DNA of 64,000 nt from Thermomicrobium roseum DSM 5159 (GTDB taxonomy: Bacteria > Chloroflexota > Chloroflexia > Thermomicrobiales > Thermomicrobiaceae): assembly GCF_000021685.1 (NCBI RefSeq), contig NC_011959.1:1549705-1613704 (forward strand), read 5' to 3'. A program made the position numbers and the translations under genes. Below the pieces are notes generated by a model. The model was given only the letters and a program-made list of their open reading frames with translations. It was not told the origin of the DNA and made no database searches. Below are positions 50,747-60,213 of the stretch, piece after piece. Positions within the stretch are counted from its first letter, which is position 1. The number at the start of each line of letters is the position of its first letter.

Positions 50747-51724
50747 ATGGACGCTGTCCTCGCGGTCGACTTCGGAGCGACCAACCTGCGTGCCGCGCTC
50801 GTCCGGCGCGATGGCACGCTGGCTTTCCACCGCCAGACAGCGACCGGGGCGCGCGATGGAGTCGTCGCGGTCGTCGAACGGATCGTGCGGCTGGTCGACG
50901 AGGTCGCGGCGGATGCCGGCGTCGATCGTGCGATACCGGTCGGCGTCGTGGCACCCGGGCCACTCGAGCCAGCGACCGGTGTCGTGCTCTTCGCCCCCAA
51001 CCTGGTCGGCTGGCAACGTGTCCCGCTCCGCCGGATGCTGGAAGAGCGACTCGGGCGCCGGGTGGTCCTGGGAAACGATGGCAACGGGGCAGCTCTGGGC
51101 GAGGCGCTCTTCGGTGCCGCCAAGGGGTGCCGGCACCTCGTGCATCTGATGCTAGGCACGGGCGTCGGGGGCGGCGTGATCGCCCATGGTCAGCTGATCG
51201 AAGGAGTGCGCGGGCTCGGGACGGAAGTCGGGCACGTGCCGGTCGATCCGACCGGTCCACGCTGCCATTGCGGCGGGGTGGGCTGCGTCGAGGCCTACAT
51301 CGGCGGCTGGGCGCTAGCCCGCGACGGCGAGGCACTGCGCAACTCCGGGCGTTCCGAGCGTCTGCGGGAGCTGGCGGGGGATGGCCCGGTGACCGCTGCC
51401 CATGTGGTGGAAGCGGCGCGAGCCGGCGACGCAGGTGCACGGGCGATTCTGGAGCAGGCGGCCCGTGCACTGGCAGTCGGGTTGGCTGGGCTGGTCAACG
51501 TGTTCGACCCTGAAATGATCGTCATCGGTGGCGGCGTTGCTCGCGCCGGGGAACTCCTGCTCGACCCGTTGCGTCGTTGGTTGCCGGTCTACGCGATTCA
51601 CTACATCGTGGAGCATACCGAGCTGCGGCTCTCGGCCCTCGGTGACGATACCGGGCTCTACGGTGCTGCTGCCCGCGCCTTCCTCGCTAGCGAGCATGCG
51701 GGAGCCGAGATCCGTTTGCCCTGA
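50747..51724 (+). CDS. ROK family sugar kinase (glucokinase-like)
   Basis: 325 residues. ROK kinases phosphorylate hexoses with ATP. The phosphate loop DFGATNLRAALV, GNDGNGAALGEALFGAA, LMLGTGVGGGVIAHG, the EVGHVPVDP segment with the catalytic-site Glu and His, and the zinc motif CHCGGVGCVEAY are all present. No DNA-binding domain precedes it, so it is an enzyme rather than a NagC-type regulator. ATG at 50747. It lies between the glycosyltransferase gene and the solute-binding lipoprotein gene, in an apparent operon. Confidence 0.9.
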   Translation: MDAVLAVDFGATNLRAALVRRDGTLAFHRQTATGARDGVVAVVERIVRLVDEVAADAGVDRAIPVGVVAPGPLEPATGVVLFAPNLVGWQRVPLRRMLEERLGRRVVLGNDGNGAALGEALFGAAKGCRHLVHLMLGTGVGGGVIAHGQLIEGVRGLGTEVGHVPVDPTGPRCHCGGVGCVEAYIGGWALARDGEALRNSGRSERLRELAGDGPVTAAHVVEAARAGDAGARAILEQAARALAVGLAGLVNVFDPEMIVIGGGVARAGELLLDPLRRWLPVYAIHYIVEHTELRLSALGDDTGLYGAAARAFLASEHAGAEIRLP

Positions 51725-51743
51725 TCCGTAAGGGAGCCGCCGT

Positions 51744-53531
51744 GTGGGCGGACGACCGATCCTCGAGCGAGCCCTTTTGCTCCCCCTGACGCGCCGGCGA
51801 CTGCTGTGGCTCTCCTGTGGGTCGGTCCTGGTCGCGTGCCGCCGGGGCGAGGCGACACCTCCGCCGACCGCGACCGCGAGCGCGGTGACACCGCTCCCCT
51901 CGCCGACACCACCGCGGCGACCGGTCACTCCCACGCCGACGGCCACACCAGTGCTGATCTCCCCGACGCCCAGTCCGCGGCCGACGCCGACACCAGTGGC
52001 TGCGCGGATCTTCGTGCGAATGCGTCTCGATGAGCCGAAAAGCCATGACTTCAATGCGGACGCCGCTTGCGGCGGGGAGCCAGAACTCTTCGCTGGCCTG
52101 GTTCGCCTGGCACCGGATTACAGCGTGCAACCGGACTGGGCAACCGCGTGGGAGGTCTCGGCGGACGGGACACGTTATATCTTCTCCCTGCGTTCCAACC
52201 GAAGTGGGTGGTCGAACGGCGACCCAGTGCGGGCGAGCGACTTCGTCTGGTCGTGGCAGCGCATGCTCGATCCGGCTCACCCAGCACCGCAGGCGTCACT
52301 CCTGAACCTCGTCGGCAACGGGAAGGCAGTCCGAGAGGGACGACTCTCGCCGGAACAGCTCGCGGTCCGCGCACTGGATGATTCGACGCTCGAAGTGGAA
52401 CTCGAGCGTCCAGCCGGCTACTTCCTCTGGATCCTCGGGACACCGGGCTTCCTCCCAGCCCATCGGCCATCGGTCGAGCGATGGGGAGCGCGGTGGACCG
52501 AAGCGGGGCGTTGCGTCTCCAACGGCCCGTTTTACCTGGCGAGCTGGGAGCCGGGATCCGGCTATACCGTCAATGCGAACCCTCACTACTGGAACCGACC
52601 GAACCTGGACAGTTGTACGGTCACGATCGCGAGGTCGACCGATCCACTCCTCCCCTTCTACCGGGGGCAGGTCGACGTCGCAGCGGTGCCGCAGGAGGAG
52701 CTGCCTCGCGTGAGCAGCGAAGAAGCGCTCCTGGAGCGCGTGGAGCGGAGCATTCTGCCGGAGACCTGGTTTCTCGTCATCCAGCCGGACAGTGCCCCTC
52801 TGGATGACCTGGAGTTGCGTCGCGCCGTCAGTCGCGCAATCGATCGGGAACGGTTGCGTCAGCTCCTCTACGGTGCGGTCGAGCCAGCGCAGTCGCTCGT
52901 GCCGCCTGGAATTCCGGGGAGCGTGCGAGACGACAGCGTGGCTGATGCACATCGTTTCGTACCGCTCGAAGCCTTCCGCGCCTGGCAACGGGTTCGGGCG
53001 GGCGATCCGCGCCCGCTGCGCCTCACCGCACCGACCGAATGCTCCCCGAACGAGGAGGCGATCCTGCAGGATGTCGCGATGCAGCTCACCAGTAACCTGG
53101 GAGTGCCAGTCGAACTCGTCCGGTTAGCTGCTCGCGAGTGGGAACGGGCTGTCGAAGAGGGAACGTTCCAGCTTCTGTGGTGGCGGTGGCCGCTACCCTT
53201 CCCCGACGCCGCGGCTGTCTACGAATGGCTGTTGAGCAGCGAGCGGCGTACGCTGCGTGGACTGCGCTGGCGGAGCGACGCGCTGGATCGCTTGCTGGTG
53301 CTCGCTCGCGGGGAAACCGCACTCACCCGCCGGCTGGGCGCGTACCGGCAGTGCGAACGGCTCGCGCACGAGGAGTTCGTCCTGTTGCCGATCTGTCATC
53401 CCGTCGCGACGTATCTCGTGCAGCCCTGGGTCGTGACGCTTCCGCGCACGCCGACTGGGGAACTGCTCGACCCGGAGAGATCGTTCAGCCGCTTTCTGAG
53501 TGCCGTGACCCTGAGCAGCCGGGGCAGCTGA
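51744..53531 (+). CDS. Peptide/solute-binding lipoprotein of an ABC importer (SBP family 5)
   Basis: 595 residues. The signal peptide ends in a lipobox (SVLVAC, Cys32), followed by a Pro/Thr-rich linker of about 50 residues and an OppA/DppA-like binding protein: EPELFAGLVRLAPDYSVQPDWATAWEVSADGTRYIFSLR in parts, SNGDPVRASDFVWSWQRMLDP, NGPFYLASWEPGSGYTV, DLELRRAVSRAIDRERL and LLPICHPVATYLVQPWV. Family members capture oligopeptides or similar solutes for an ABC permease; no permease or ATPase gene is adjacent. GTG start. A short hairpin (53534-53549) lies after the stop. Confidence 0.87.
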   Translation: MGGRPILERALLLPLTRRRLLWLSCGSVLVACRRGEATPPPTATASAVTPLPSPTPPRRPVTPTPTATPVLISPTPSPRPTPTPVAARIFVRMRLDEPKSHDFNADAACGGEPELFAGLVRLAPDYSVQPDWATAWEVSADGTRYIFSLRSNRSGWSNGDPVRASDFVWSWQRMLDPAHPAPQASLLNLVGNGKAVREGRLSPEQLAVRALDDSTLEVELERPAGYFLWILGTPGFLPAHRPSVERWGARWTEAGRCVSNGPFYLASWEPGSGYTVNANPHYWNRPNLDSCTVTIARSTDPLLPFYRGQVDVAAVPQEELPRVSSEEALLERVERSILPETWFLVIQPDSAPLDDLELRRAVSRAIDRERLRQLLYGAVEPAQSLVPPGIPGSVRDDSVADAHRFVPLEAFRAWQRVRAGDPRPLRLTAPTECSPNEEAILQDVAMQLTSNLGVPVELVRLAAREWERAVEEGTFQLLWWRWPLPFPDAAAVYEWLLSSERRTLRGLRWRSDALDRLLVLARGETALTRRLGAYRQCERLAHEEFVLLPICHPVATYLVQPWVVTLPRTPTGELLDPERSFSRFLSAVTLSSRGS

Positions 53532-53715
53532 AGGCGCGCCATCGCGCGCTTCTCGGTCGAGCCGCAACCGGTTTCCCCCCCACGATCGGGTCTGGAGAGG
53601 AGCGGCCGGGGAACCGGACAGCGCGGGCGTGTGCTACGATGACCGGCGATCCTGCGCCGAGCGGGGAGCACAGTGTGTTCGTCGTCAGACGAGTGACCGG
53701 GGCGAGGTGGGAACG

Positions 53716-54678
53716 ATGAGCGGGACGCATCCTCGTTATCTCTGGTGGAATGGCCAGCAGGTACGCTGGGAAGAGGCGACTGTCCACGTGACCGAACTCG
53801 GCTGGTCGACGGTCGGTGCCGTGTTCGAGGGGATTCGCGCCTACTGGAATCCCGAAACCGGCGAGGCGTACGTCTTCCGGTTGCGCGAGCATCTGGAGCG
53901 ATTGCTGCGTTCGATGCGCCTGGTGCGCCTGGCGCCGCGCTGGGGTATCGGGGAACTCACCGAGGCGATCCTGCAGCTTCTCCGCGACAACGAGTGCCGC
54001 GAGGACACGTACATCCAGCCGGTTGCGTACCGGGCAGCTGGACCGAAGACGCTGAGCGGCTTCGCAGAAGAGGCCGGGCTGTACATCGCAACGCGCCCGA
54101 TGCCGTCGCATCTGCTGTCCGGCAAGGTCGTGCGCGCCAGGGTGAGTTCCTGGCGTCGCATCAGCGACGACATCATGCCGCCACGCATCAAGAACATCTC
54201 GAACTATCGCAATGGCCAGCTGGCTGCGATGGAAGCACAGCTGGACGGTTATGACCAGGCGATCCTTCTGAACGTACAGGGGAAGGTAGCGGAAGCGCCG
54301 GGCGCCTGCCTCATGCTCGTCCGCGATGGGAAACTCGTGACACCGGACATCACTCAGAGCATCCTGGAGAGCATCACCCGCGACACGCTGCTGCGGCTGG
54401 CGCGCGACGAACTCGGTCTTGTGATCGAGGAACGGCCGGTCGACCGCACGGAACTCTATGTCGCCGACGAGGTCTTCCTCTGCGGGACAGCGGCAGAAAT
54501 CACACCGATCGGCGAGATCGACCGGTACCCGATCGGCGACGGTCATCCCGGGCCGGTCACGCGTGCACTGGAGCGGCTCTACCACGATATCGTGCGCGGG
54601 ATCGACCCGCGCCGCGCAGAGTGGCGGACGCCGGTCGGGCTGGCGACGGCCGTTGGTACGCGCCCAGGTGATGATTGA
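53716..54678 (+). CDS. ilvE: Branched-chain amino acid aminotransferase
   Basis: A 320-residue PLP fold-type IV enzyme. It exchanges the amino group between branched-chain amino acids and 2-oxoglutarate. Motifs are TELGWSTVGAVFEGIRAYW, FRLREHLERLLRS, YIQPVAYRA, the PLP lysine in RIKNISNYRNGQLA (Lys159), EAPGACLMLV, TQSILESITRDTLLRLA and DEVFLCGTAAEITPI. ATG at 53716; the preceding 180 bp hold only the hairpin and a weak promoter. It is convergent with the class III aminotransferase gene. Confidence 0.93.
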   Translation: MSGTHPRYLWWNGQQVRWEEATVHVTELGWSTVGAVFEGIRAYWNPETGEAYVFRLREHLERLLRSMRLVRLAPRWGIGELTEAILQLLRDNECREDTYIQPVAYRAAGPKTLSGFAEEAGLYIATRPMPSHLLSGKVVRARVSSWRRISDDIMPPRIKNISNYRNGQLAAMEAQLDGYDQAILLNVQGKVAEAPGACLMLVRDGKLVTPDITQSILESITRDTLLRLARDELGLVIEERPVDRTELYVADEVFLCGTAAEITPIGEIDRYPIGDGHPGPVTRALERLYHDIVRGIDPRRAEWRTPVGLATAVGTRPGDD

Positions 54679-54696
54679 GCGCGAACCGCGCTCACC

Positions 54697-56076
54697 TCAC
54701 GTCGATCGCTCGAACCATCCCTCGTCGCGCATCCGGAGCACGGCGCGCTCGAAGGCCTCGATCGTCCGGTCGATGTCCTCAGGCGTGTGGGCAACGCTCA
54801 AGAGGCCCCCACCGTGGAAGAGATCGACCCCTTCGTTCACCATTGCCTGGTAGAGCGTCGTGGCGAGTGCCGGTGACATGCCGGTTTTCAGCACGATCGG
54901 CGAGACCCCCTCGGGCATGCGGATATCCTCGCCACGCTGGTTCGTGCAGGTGTGGCCGAGCGCGATGTGAAATACCGAGCTTTCACCCCACACGAAGCCG
55001 GGTATCCCATGGGTGACCAGGACGTGATTCATCCCGCGACGCAAGCGCGCCGCCATGGCATCGGCATGACGCTGAACAGCCGGATCGGCGACGAGCTGCA
55101 AGCATGCACAACCGGCGGCAGCGGACAAGGGGTTGGCATTGAACGTTCCCGGATGCGCCACGCGCCGGCGATTCCACTCTGGATCGTCGCGGAACTCGAG
55201 AAGCGCCATGATGTCGGCTCGCCCACCGACTGCCCCACCGGGGAGTCCACCAGCGACGATCTTGGCCATCGTCGTGAGGTCGGGGCGGATGCCGAGCAGC
55301 CCCTGCACGCCGCCGGGCGACCAGCGGAAACCGGTGATCACTTCGTCGAAGATGAGCAGCGTTCCTGTCCGCTCGGTGATGGCGCGCAGGCGATGCAGAA
55401 AGCCCTCGGGCAAGGGGATGGAGGCCCACGAGGCACCGCTGGGTTCCAGGATCACCGCTGCGATATCCCCTTCCGCCAGGCGGCGCTCCACGAAGTCGAG
55501 GTCATTCACCGGCGCCACGACGACCGATTCGAGGACAGCACGAGGCACCCCCGGGATCGGCTGCGCGTCGAACGGCGGCTTTTCGCCCGGCAGCGCATAG
55601 TCCTGCCAACCGTGGAAGTGACCAGCGAACTTGAGGATCTTTTCGCGACCGGTATATGCCCGGGCGAGTCGCATGGCGAGCAAAGTGGCTTCCGTTCCGG
55701 AGGCGGTGAACTTGACCCGCTCACAGGAAGGCTTGAGCTCGCGGATTCGTTCCGCCCATTCCAGTTCGAGATCGTGCCCGGCACCATAGTGTGTGCCGCG
55801 CCGGATCTGCACCTGGACTGCCTCGACGATCTGCGGGTGGGCATGACCGAGGAGCAGGGCTCCATGGCCCATCGTGTAGTCGATCAACTCGTTGCCATCG
55901 ACGTCCCACTTGTGTGCGCCACTGGCCCGCTCGACGTACAGGGGGAACGGTTTCTGGTACCGCACGTCGTGGGTGACGCCGCTCGGAAAGTCCCGCAAAG
56001 CACGTTCGTAGCGCGCCTGCGAGGTCGGGTGCTTGGCGCGATACTCTTCTTCGATCGTCAGCGTTCGTCGGGCCAT
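54697..56076 (-). CDS. Class III aminotransferase, glutamate-1-semialdehyde aminomutase-like
   Basis: 459 residues. The fold and most motifs match the GSA aminotransferase branch: LRDFPSGVTHDVRY, GHALLLGHAHP-like region, FTASGTEATLLAMRLARAYTGR, GHFHGWQD, LLIFDEVITGFRW (Asp244), the PLP lysine in LTTMAKIVAGGLPGGAVGGR (Lys272) and FNANPLSAAAG. Compared with true HemL the C-terminus is longer and the sequence is divergent, so it may act on another amine or in a different pathway. ATG at 56076 with CGAGGAGG upstream; an in-frame extension upstream is not supported. Divergent from the desulfhydrase gene. Confidence 0.87.
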   Translation of the reverse strand: MARRTLTIEEEYRAKHPTSQARYERALRDFPSGVTHDVRYQKPFPLYVERASGAHKWDVDGNELIDYTMGHGALLLGHAHPQIVEAVQVQIRRGTHYGAGHDLELEWAERIRELKPSCERVKFTASGTEATLLAMRLARAYTGREKILKFAGHFHGWQDYALPGEKPPFDAQPIPGVPRAVLESVVVAPVNDLDFVERRLAEGDIAAVILEPSGASWASIPLPEGFLHRLRAITERTGTLLIFDEVITGFRWSPGGVQGLLGIRPDLTTMAKIVAGGLPGGAVGGRADIMALLEFRDDPEWNRRRVAHPGTFNANPLSAAAGCACLQLVADPAVQRHADAMAARLRRGMNHVLVTHGIPGFVWGESSVFHIALGHTCTNQRGEDIRMPEGVSPIVLKTGMSPALATTLYQAMVNEGVDLFHGGGLLSVAHTPEDIDRTIEAFERAVLRMRDEGWFERST

Positions 56077-56177
56077 CGTCTTGCCTCCTCGCGCGTCGCC
56101 GGCTCGCCGAGAGGCATTATCGGTCAGGCGAGCGCTGGCGTCCAAGCCGATCTGCGGGACAGAAAGGAGCATGACCG

Positions 56178-57200
56178 ATGCGATTGGCTGCATTGCCGCG
56201 CTTTCCCCTGGCCCAGCTGCCGACGCCGCTCGAGGAGGCGACCCGGCTGAGCCACGCCCTGGGCGGTGTCCGGATCCTGGTCAAACGAGACGATCTCACC
56301 GGGCTGGCACTGGGAGGGAACAAGACGCGCAAGCTGGAATACCTCATCGGCGATGCCCTGGCCCAGGGAGCCTCGCTGGTGCTCACCGAGGGGCCAGCGC
56401 AATCGAACCACTGCCGCCAGACAGCCGCCGCAGCGGCACGAGCTGGACTGCGCTGCGTGCTCGTCCTGAATTCACCCGATCCTGCTCCACCACTGCAGGG
56501 TAATCTCCTGCTCGATCATCTCTTCGGTGCCGAGGTGCACCTCGTCCGTCATCGGGACGAGCGGCACGCCGAACTCGAGCACTTGGCGAACCTTTTCGCG
56601 GCGCGTGGCGACCGCCCTTATGTCATCCCAACCGGTGGTTCGACGCCGGTCGGCGCAGCTGCTTACGTGCGGGCAGCACTGGAGCTGGCTGCTCAGCTGG
56701 TCGAACGCGGAGTGATGGCGACGCGCGTGTACCTCGCGACGTCGACCTCGGGTGGGACACACGCTGGGATGGTCCTCGGCGCTTCGCTGCTCGGCCAGCC
56801 GTTCGAGGTCATCGGTGTGGCCGTCGAGGACGAGGCCGAGGCGATTCGGCAGCGCGTGGCAGCGCTGGCCGAAGCGACCGCTGAGCTACTCGGCCTGGAA
56901 CGACGGTTTCCTCCGGAAGCGATCATCGTCGATGACCGATGGGTCGGGCCGGGATACGGTGTGCCCAGTGAGGAGACGCTGGAAGCGATCGTGCTGGCTG
57001 CCCGAACGGAAGGGCTCGTGCTCGATCCGGTGTACACTGGCAAGGCGATGGCCGCACTGATCGGACAGATCCGCCGCGGGGAGATCGCTTCGGGGGAGAC
57101 GGTCGTCTTCCTGCATACCGGCGGTGCGCCTGCTCTTTTTGCCCAGGCGGAGCGATTGGCCGCTGTCGTGGCGAGCCAGCGACCAGTGGTGGAACCGTGA
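56178..57200 (+). CDS. D-cysteine desulfhydrase / ACC deaminase family protein
   Basis: A 340-residue PLP fold-type II enzyme. PLPTPLEEATRL-like start (LPTPLEEATRLS), LVKRDDLTGLALGGNKTRKLEYL with PLP lysine Lys49, EGPAQSNHCRQTAAAA, VIPTGGSTPVGAAAYV, TSGGTHAGMVLGAS and LDPVYTGKAMAALI. D-cysteine desulfhydrase is the most common function in this subgroup; 1-aminocyclopropane-1-carboxylate deaminase is the other. ATG at 56178 with AAAGGAGC upstream. The stop overlaps the start of priA (GTGA). Confidence 0.86.
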   Translation: MRLAALPRFPLAQLPTPLEEATRLSHALGGVRILVKRDDLTGLALGGNKTRKLEYLIGDALAQGASLVLTEGPAQSNHCRQTAAAAARAGLRCVLVLNSPDPAPPLQGNLLLDHLFGAEVHLVRHRDERHAELEHLANLFAARGDRPYVIPTGGSTPVGAAAYVRAALELAAQLVERGVMATRVYLATSTSGGTHAGMVLGASLLGQPFEVIGVAVEDEAEAIRQRVAALAEATAELLGLERRFPPEAIIVDDRWVGPGYGVPSEETLEAIVLAARTEGLVLDPVYTGKAMAALIGQIRRGEIASGETVVFLHTGGAPALFAQAERLAAVVASQRPVVEP

Positions 57201-59635
57201 CGCAGCCGCGCTACGCGGACATCGTTCTCGAGCTGGAGCCGGGCGAGCGACGTCCACTCCTGACGTACGGCGTGCCCGCTGAACTCGCCGACCGGATTCG
57301 CCTCTATCAGGCGGTCTGGGTGCCGCTGCGCGACGAGGTTCGGTTGGGGGTCGTGGCCAGCCTGCACGAGGAGGCACCGGCTTTCGCGGTGCGCCCCGTC
57401 GTCGGCGTGGTCGAGCCGGAATTCGTGCTGACTCCCGAGCAGTGGGCACTCGCCGAATGGCTCGTCGAGGAAACGCTCTGCACGCTCTGGGAAGCTGTCG
57501 CACTCTTCCTGCCGCCGCGACTCGCCCAGCGTGTCGAGGTGCTGTTGCGCCCGACCGGTGCAGTACCGACCGGGAGACTCTCGCCTGTCCAACGCCGTCT
57601 CCTGGACCTTCTCGCACAGCGCGGGCCGTTAACGCTCGAGCAGGCGCAACGAGCGCTCGGCCGCTCCCTGACGACCGCGTTGGAGCGCGCGGTTAGCACC
57701 GGACTCATCGAGCGTCTCCCCATCGTGCGTCCGATCCAGCGCGTGGTATCCGAACAGTTCTTGCGTCCGCGGTTGGACAGCGATCCACCCACTGATGCGG
57801 CGCAGGGCCGTGCCTACGAGATCATCCGCCGTTGGTACGAGGAGCACGATGGCGCACTGCTGCCCCGTCGGTTCCTCCACCGGCTGGGGCTCTCCCCAGC
57901 GACCGTGCAGATGCTCGTCCAGCGCGGGCTGGTGGAGGTCGTCGAACTGCCGCGTGGGGGACTACCGACTGTCCAGGGTGGGCCCGATCGCCCGCTCACG
58001 CTCACACCGGAGCAACAACAGGCATGGGAAGCGATCCGGAGCATGTTCGACCAAGATCCGCCGCGCCCGCTCCTCCTGCACGGCGTGACGGGGAGCGGCA
58101 AAACCGAACTCTATCTCCGAGCGATCGGCGAGTGCCTCCGGCGGGGTCGGCAGGCGATCGTCCTGGTCCCGGAGATCGCCCTGGCGACCCAAGTCGTCCA
58201 GCGTGTCGCGGCACGCTTTCCCGGTCGGACGGTCCTGGTCCACAGCGGCTTGCGCGAGAGCGAGCGGTCGGCCGTTTGGGAAGCGATTCACCAGGGACAG
58301 GCCGCCGTGGTGGTCGGCCCACGCTCCGCGCTCTTCGTCCCGCTGCGGTCGATCGGCTTGATCGTCATCGACGAGGAACACGAGGCAGCCTATAAGCAAC
58401 AGGAGCCGCCACCACGCTATCACGCGCGGGCGGTCGCCCAGCGGCTCGCCGAGTTGCATCGCGCAGTGCTTCTCCTCGGAAGCGCGACACCGGACGTCAC
58501 GACGGCCTATGCAGCGGCGACGAGTCAGCTAGCGGTCGCGCGCCTGCGGCAGCGGGTCGGACCACTGGTCGTCGGGGAGCGGGGTGAGGTCGCGCGGGCG
58601 CGTCTCCAGCTCCCGCGTGTCGAAGTCGTGGACATGCGACTCGAGCACCAGCTCGGCCATGCCGGGCTGTTCAGCCGAGCACTGCACGAGGCGATCGCGG
58701 CAGCGTTGCAGCGGGGCCAGCAGGTTCTTCTCCTCATCAACCGGCGTGGCTCGGCGACCTTGGTCCAGTGTCGATCCTGCGGGCACGTGGAAGTGTGCCC
58801 GCTCTGCGATGTCCCGCTCGTCTATCACGCCGATCGCCGCCAACTGATCTGTCACCGTTGCGATCTTCGCCGCCTCCCGAGCACAACGTGCCCGACGTGC
58901 GGGCGCCCCGCGCTGAGTTATTACGGAGCGGGAACGCAGCGAGTCGAACGCGAGGTGCAGCAACGTTTTCCGCAAGCGCGCGTGCTGCGCTGGGATCGGG
59001 ACGTCGTGCAGCGCGGCAATGACCCGCGATCGCTTCTCCAACGTGTCCTCCGTCGCGAGGTCGACGTCATCGTCGGAACGCAGATGGTCGCCAAAGGGCT
59101 CGATTTTCCCGCTGTAACGACGGTCGGGATCGTGCATGCCGATACGGGCATCTATCTCCCGGACTATCGAGCGGCCGAGCGCACGTTCCAGTTGTTGACA
59201 CAGGTCGCTGGGCGAGCCGGCCGGCATCTCCCGGGTGGGCTCGTCGTCATCCAGACCTACACCCCGGAGCATTACGCCATCCGCGCCGCGAGCCGGCAGG
59301 ACTACGACGCCTTCTATCAGGAAGAACTCGCGTTTCGCCAACGGCATGGTTACCCGCCGTTTCGGCGGCTGGTCCGGCTCGTGGTTCGCCACCGTGACGA
59401 GTTGGCCGGACGACTCGCCAGCGAAGAGATGGCGGAACGCTTGCGGGAGAAGGCGCGAGAACTCAGCGCACGCGACGTCGAGGTGCTGGGTCCCACCCCA
59501 GCCTTCGTCAGCCGGATCCGCGGTCTGTATCAGTGGCAACTCCTGGTCCGGGGTGCCGATGGGCCGCGGGTCGTGGCGGCGATACCGGTGCACGGCGGCT
59601 GGATCGTGGATGTCGATCCGGTGAGCTTGCTCTGA
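57197..59635 (+). CDS. priA: Primosomal protein N' (replication restart helicase)
   Basis: An 812-residue 3'-to-5' helicase that reloads replication forks. The N-terminal 3'-end-binding domain (to about 110) and winged helix are followed by Walker A GVTGSGKT (296-303), LVPEIALATQ, the DEEH box (392-395), then the zinc-binding region with CRSCGHVEVCPLCDVPLVYH and CHRCDL...CPTCG, and YYGAGTQRVE, KGLDFPAVTTVGI, QVAGRAGRH. GTG start overlaps the stop of the desulfhydrase gene, so it is probably translationally coupled. def follows 44 bp later. Confidence 0.95.
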   Translation: MTQPRYADIVLELEPGERRPLLTYGVPAELADRIRLYQAVWVPLRDEVRLGVVASLHEEAPAFAVRPVVGVVEPEFVLTPEQWALAEWLVEETLCTLWEAVALFLPPRLAQRVEVLLRPTGAVPTGRLSPVQRRLLDLLAQRGPLTLEQAQRALGRSLTTALERAVSTGLIERLPIVRPIQRVVSEQFLRPRLDSDPPTDAAQGRAYEIIRRWYEEHDGALLPRRFLHRLGLSPATVQMLVQRGLVEVVELPRGGLPTVQGGPDRPLTLTPEQQQAWEAIRSMFDQDPPRPLLLHGVTGSGKTELYLRAIGECLRRGRQAIVLVPEIALATQVVQRVAARFPGRTVLVHSGLRESERSAVWEAIHQGQAAVVVGPRSALFVPLRSIGLIVIDEEHEAAYKQQEPPPRYHARAVAQRLAELHRAVLLLGSATPDVTTAYAAATSQLAVARLRQRVGPLVVGERGEVARARLQLPRVEVVDMRLEHQLGHAGLFSRALHEAIAAALQRGQQVLLLINRRGSATLVQCRSCGHVEVCPLCDVPLVYHADRRQLICHRCDLRRLPSTTCPTCGRPALSYYGAGTQRVEREVQQRFPQARVLRWDRDVVQRGNDPRSLLQRVLRREVDVIVGTQMVAKGLDFPAVTTVGIVHADTGIYLPDYRAAERTFQLLTQVAGRAGRHLPGGLVVIQTYTPEHYAIRAASRQDYDAFYQEELAFRQRHGYPPFRRLVRLVVRHRDELAGRLASEEMAERLREKARELSARDVEVLGPTPAFVSRIRGLYQWQLLVRGADGPRVVAAIPVHGGWIVDVDPVSLL

Positions 59636-59639
59636 CCGG

Positions 59640-59645
59640 TATAAT
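59640..59645 (+). promoter_or_regulatory. Possible -10 box before def
   Basis: TATAAT exactly, 35 bp before the def start. No good -35 hexamer at 16-18 bp, so it is either weak or activator-dependent. Confidence 0.35.
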
Positions 59646-59679
59646 CGAGAGCCAGTGGAATGTGGGGTGACGAGCATCG

Positions 59680-60210
59680 ATGGCGGTCCGAACCATCATC
59701 ACAGAAGGTGATCCGCGATTGCGCCAGAAGGCGATCCGCATTCGCGTCGTCGACGAGGAGGTGCGGCAGCTCGCTCGCGATCTCTGGGACACCGTGCGGG
59801 CTGCCCGGGGGCTGGGGCTGGCTGCGCCGCAGATCGGGGTCCTGCGCCGTATCATCGTCGTGGCCATCCCGCCCGACTACGTCGAGGAGGGCGATCCCGG
59901 GGTGGAACTGACGCTGATCAACCCGGAGATCGTGCGGGCGAGTGGTCGCCAGGTCGGGCTGGAGGGCTGTCTCAGCATCCCCGGCTGGTACGGTGAGGTT
60001 CCCCGCTCCATGCACGTGACCGTGAAAGCGCTCGATCTCGATGGTCGCGAGGTGCGCGTGAAGGGAAGCGGATTGCTCGCCCGTGTCCTCCAGCACGAAA
60101 TCGATCATCTGGAGGGTATTCTCTTCGTCGACCGGATCGAAGATCGGTCGACGCTGCGCTACATCCCGGACGAGGAAGAAGAGACCGCCGAAGCGGCGAC
60201 CGGGACGTGA
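59680..60210 (+). CDS. def: Peptide deformylase
   Basis: A 176-residue metalloprotease that removes the formyl group from new proteins. All three motifs are intact: GLGLAAPQ (44-51), EGCLS (95-99, metal ligand Cys97) and QHEIDHLEG (138-146, His139, Glu140, His143). The C-terminal tail is acidic (DEEEETAEAATGT). ATG at 59680. It is convergent with gmk with only 3 bp between the stops. In many Gram-positive bacteria fmt follows def; it does not here. Confidence 0.95.
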   Translation: MAVRTIITEGDPRLRQKAIRIRVVDEEVRQLARDLWDTVRAARGLGLAAPQIGVLRRIIVVAIPPDYVEEGDPGVELTLINPEIVRASGRQVGLEGCLSIPGWYGEVPRSMHVTVKALDLDGREVRVKGSGLLARVLQHEIDHLEGILFVDRIEDRSTLRYIPDEEEETAEAATGT

Positions 60211-60213
60211 ACC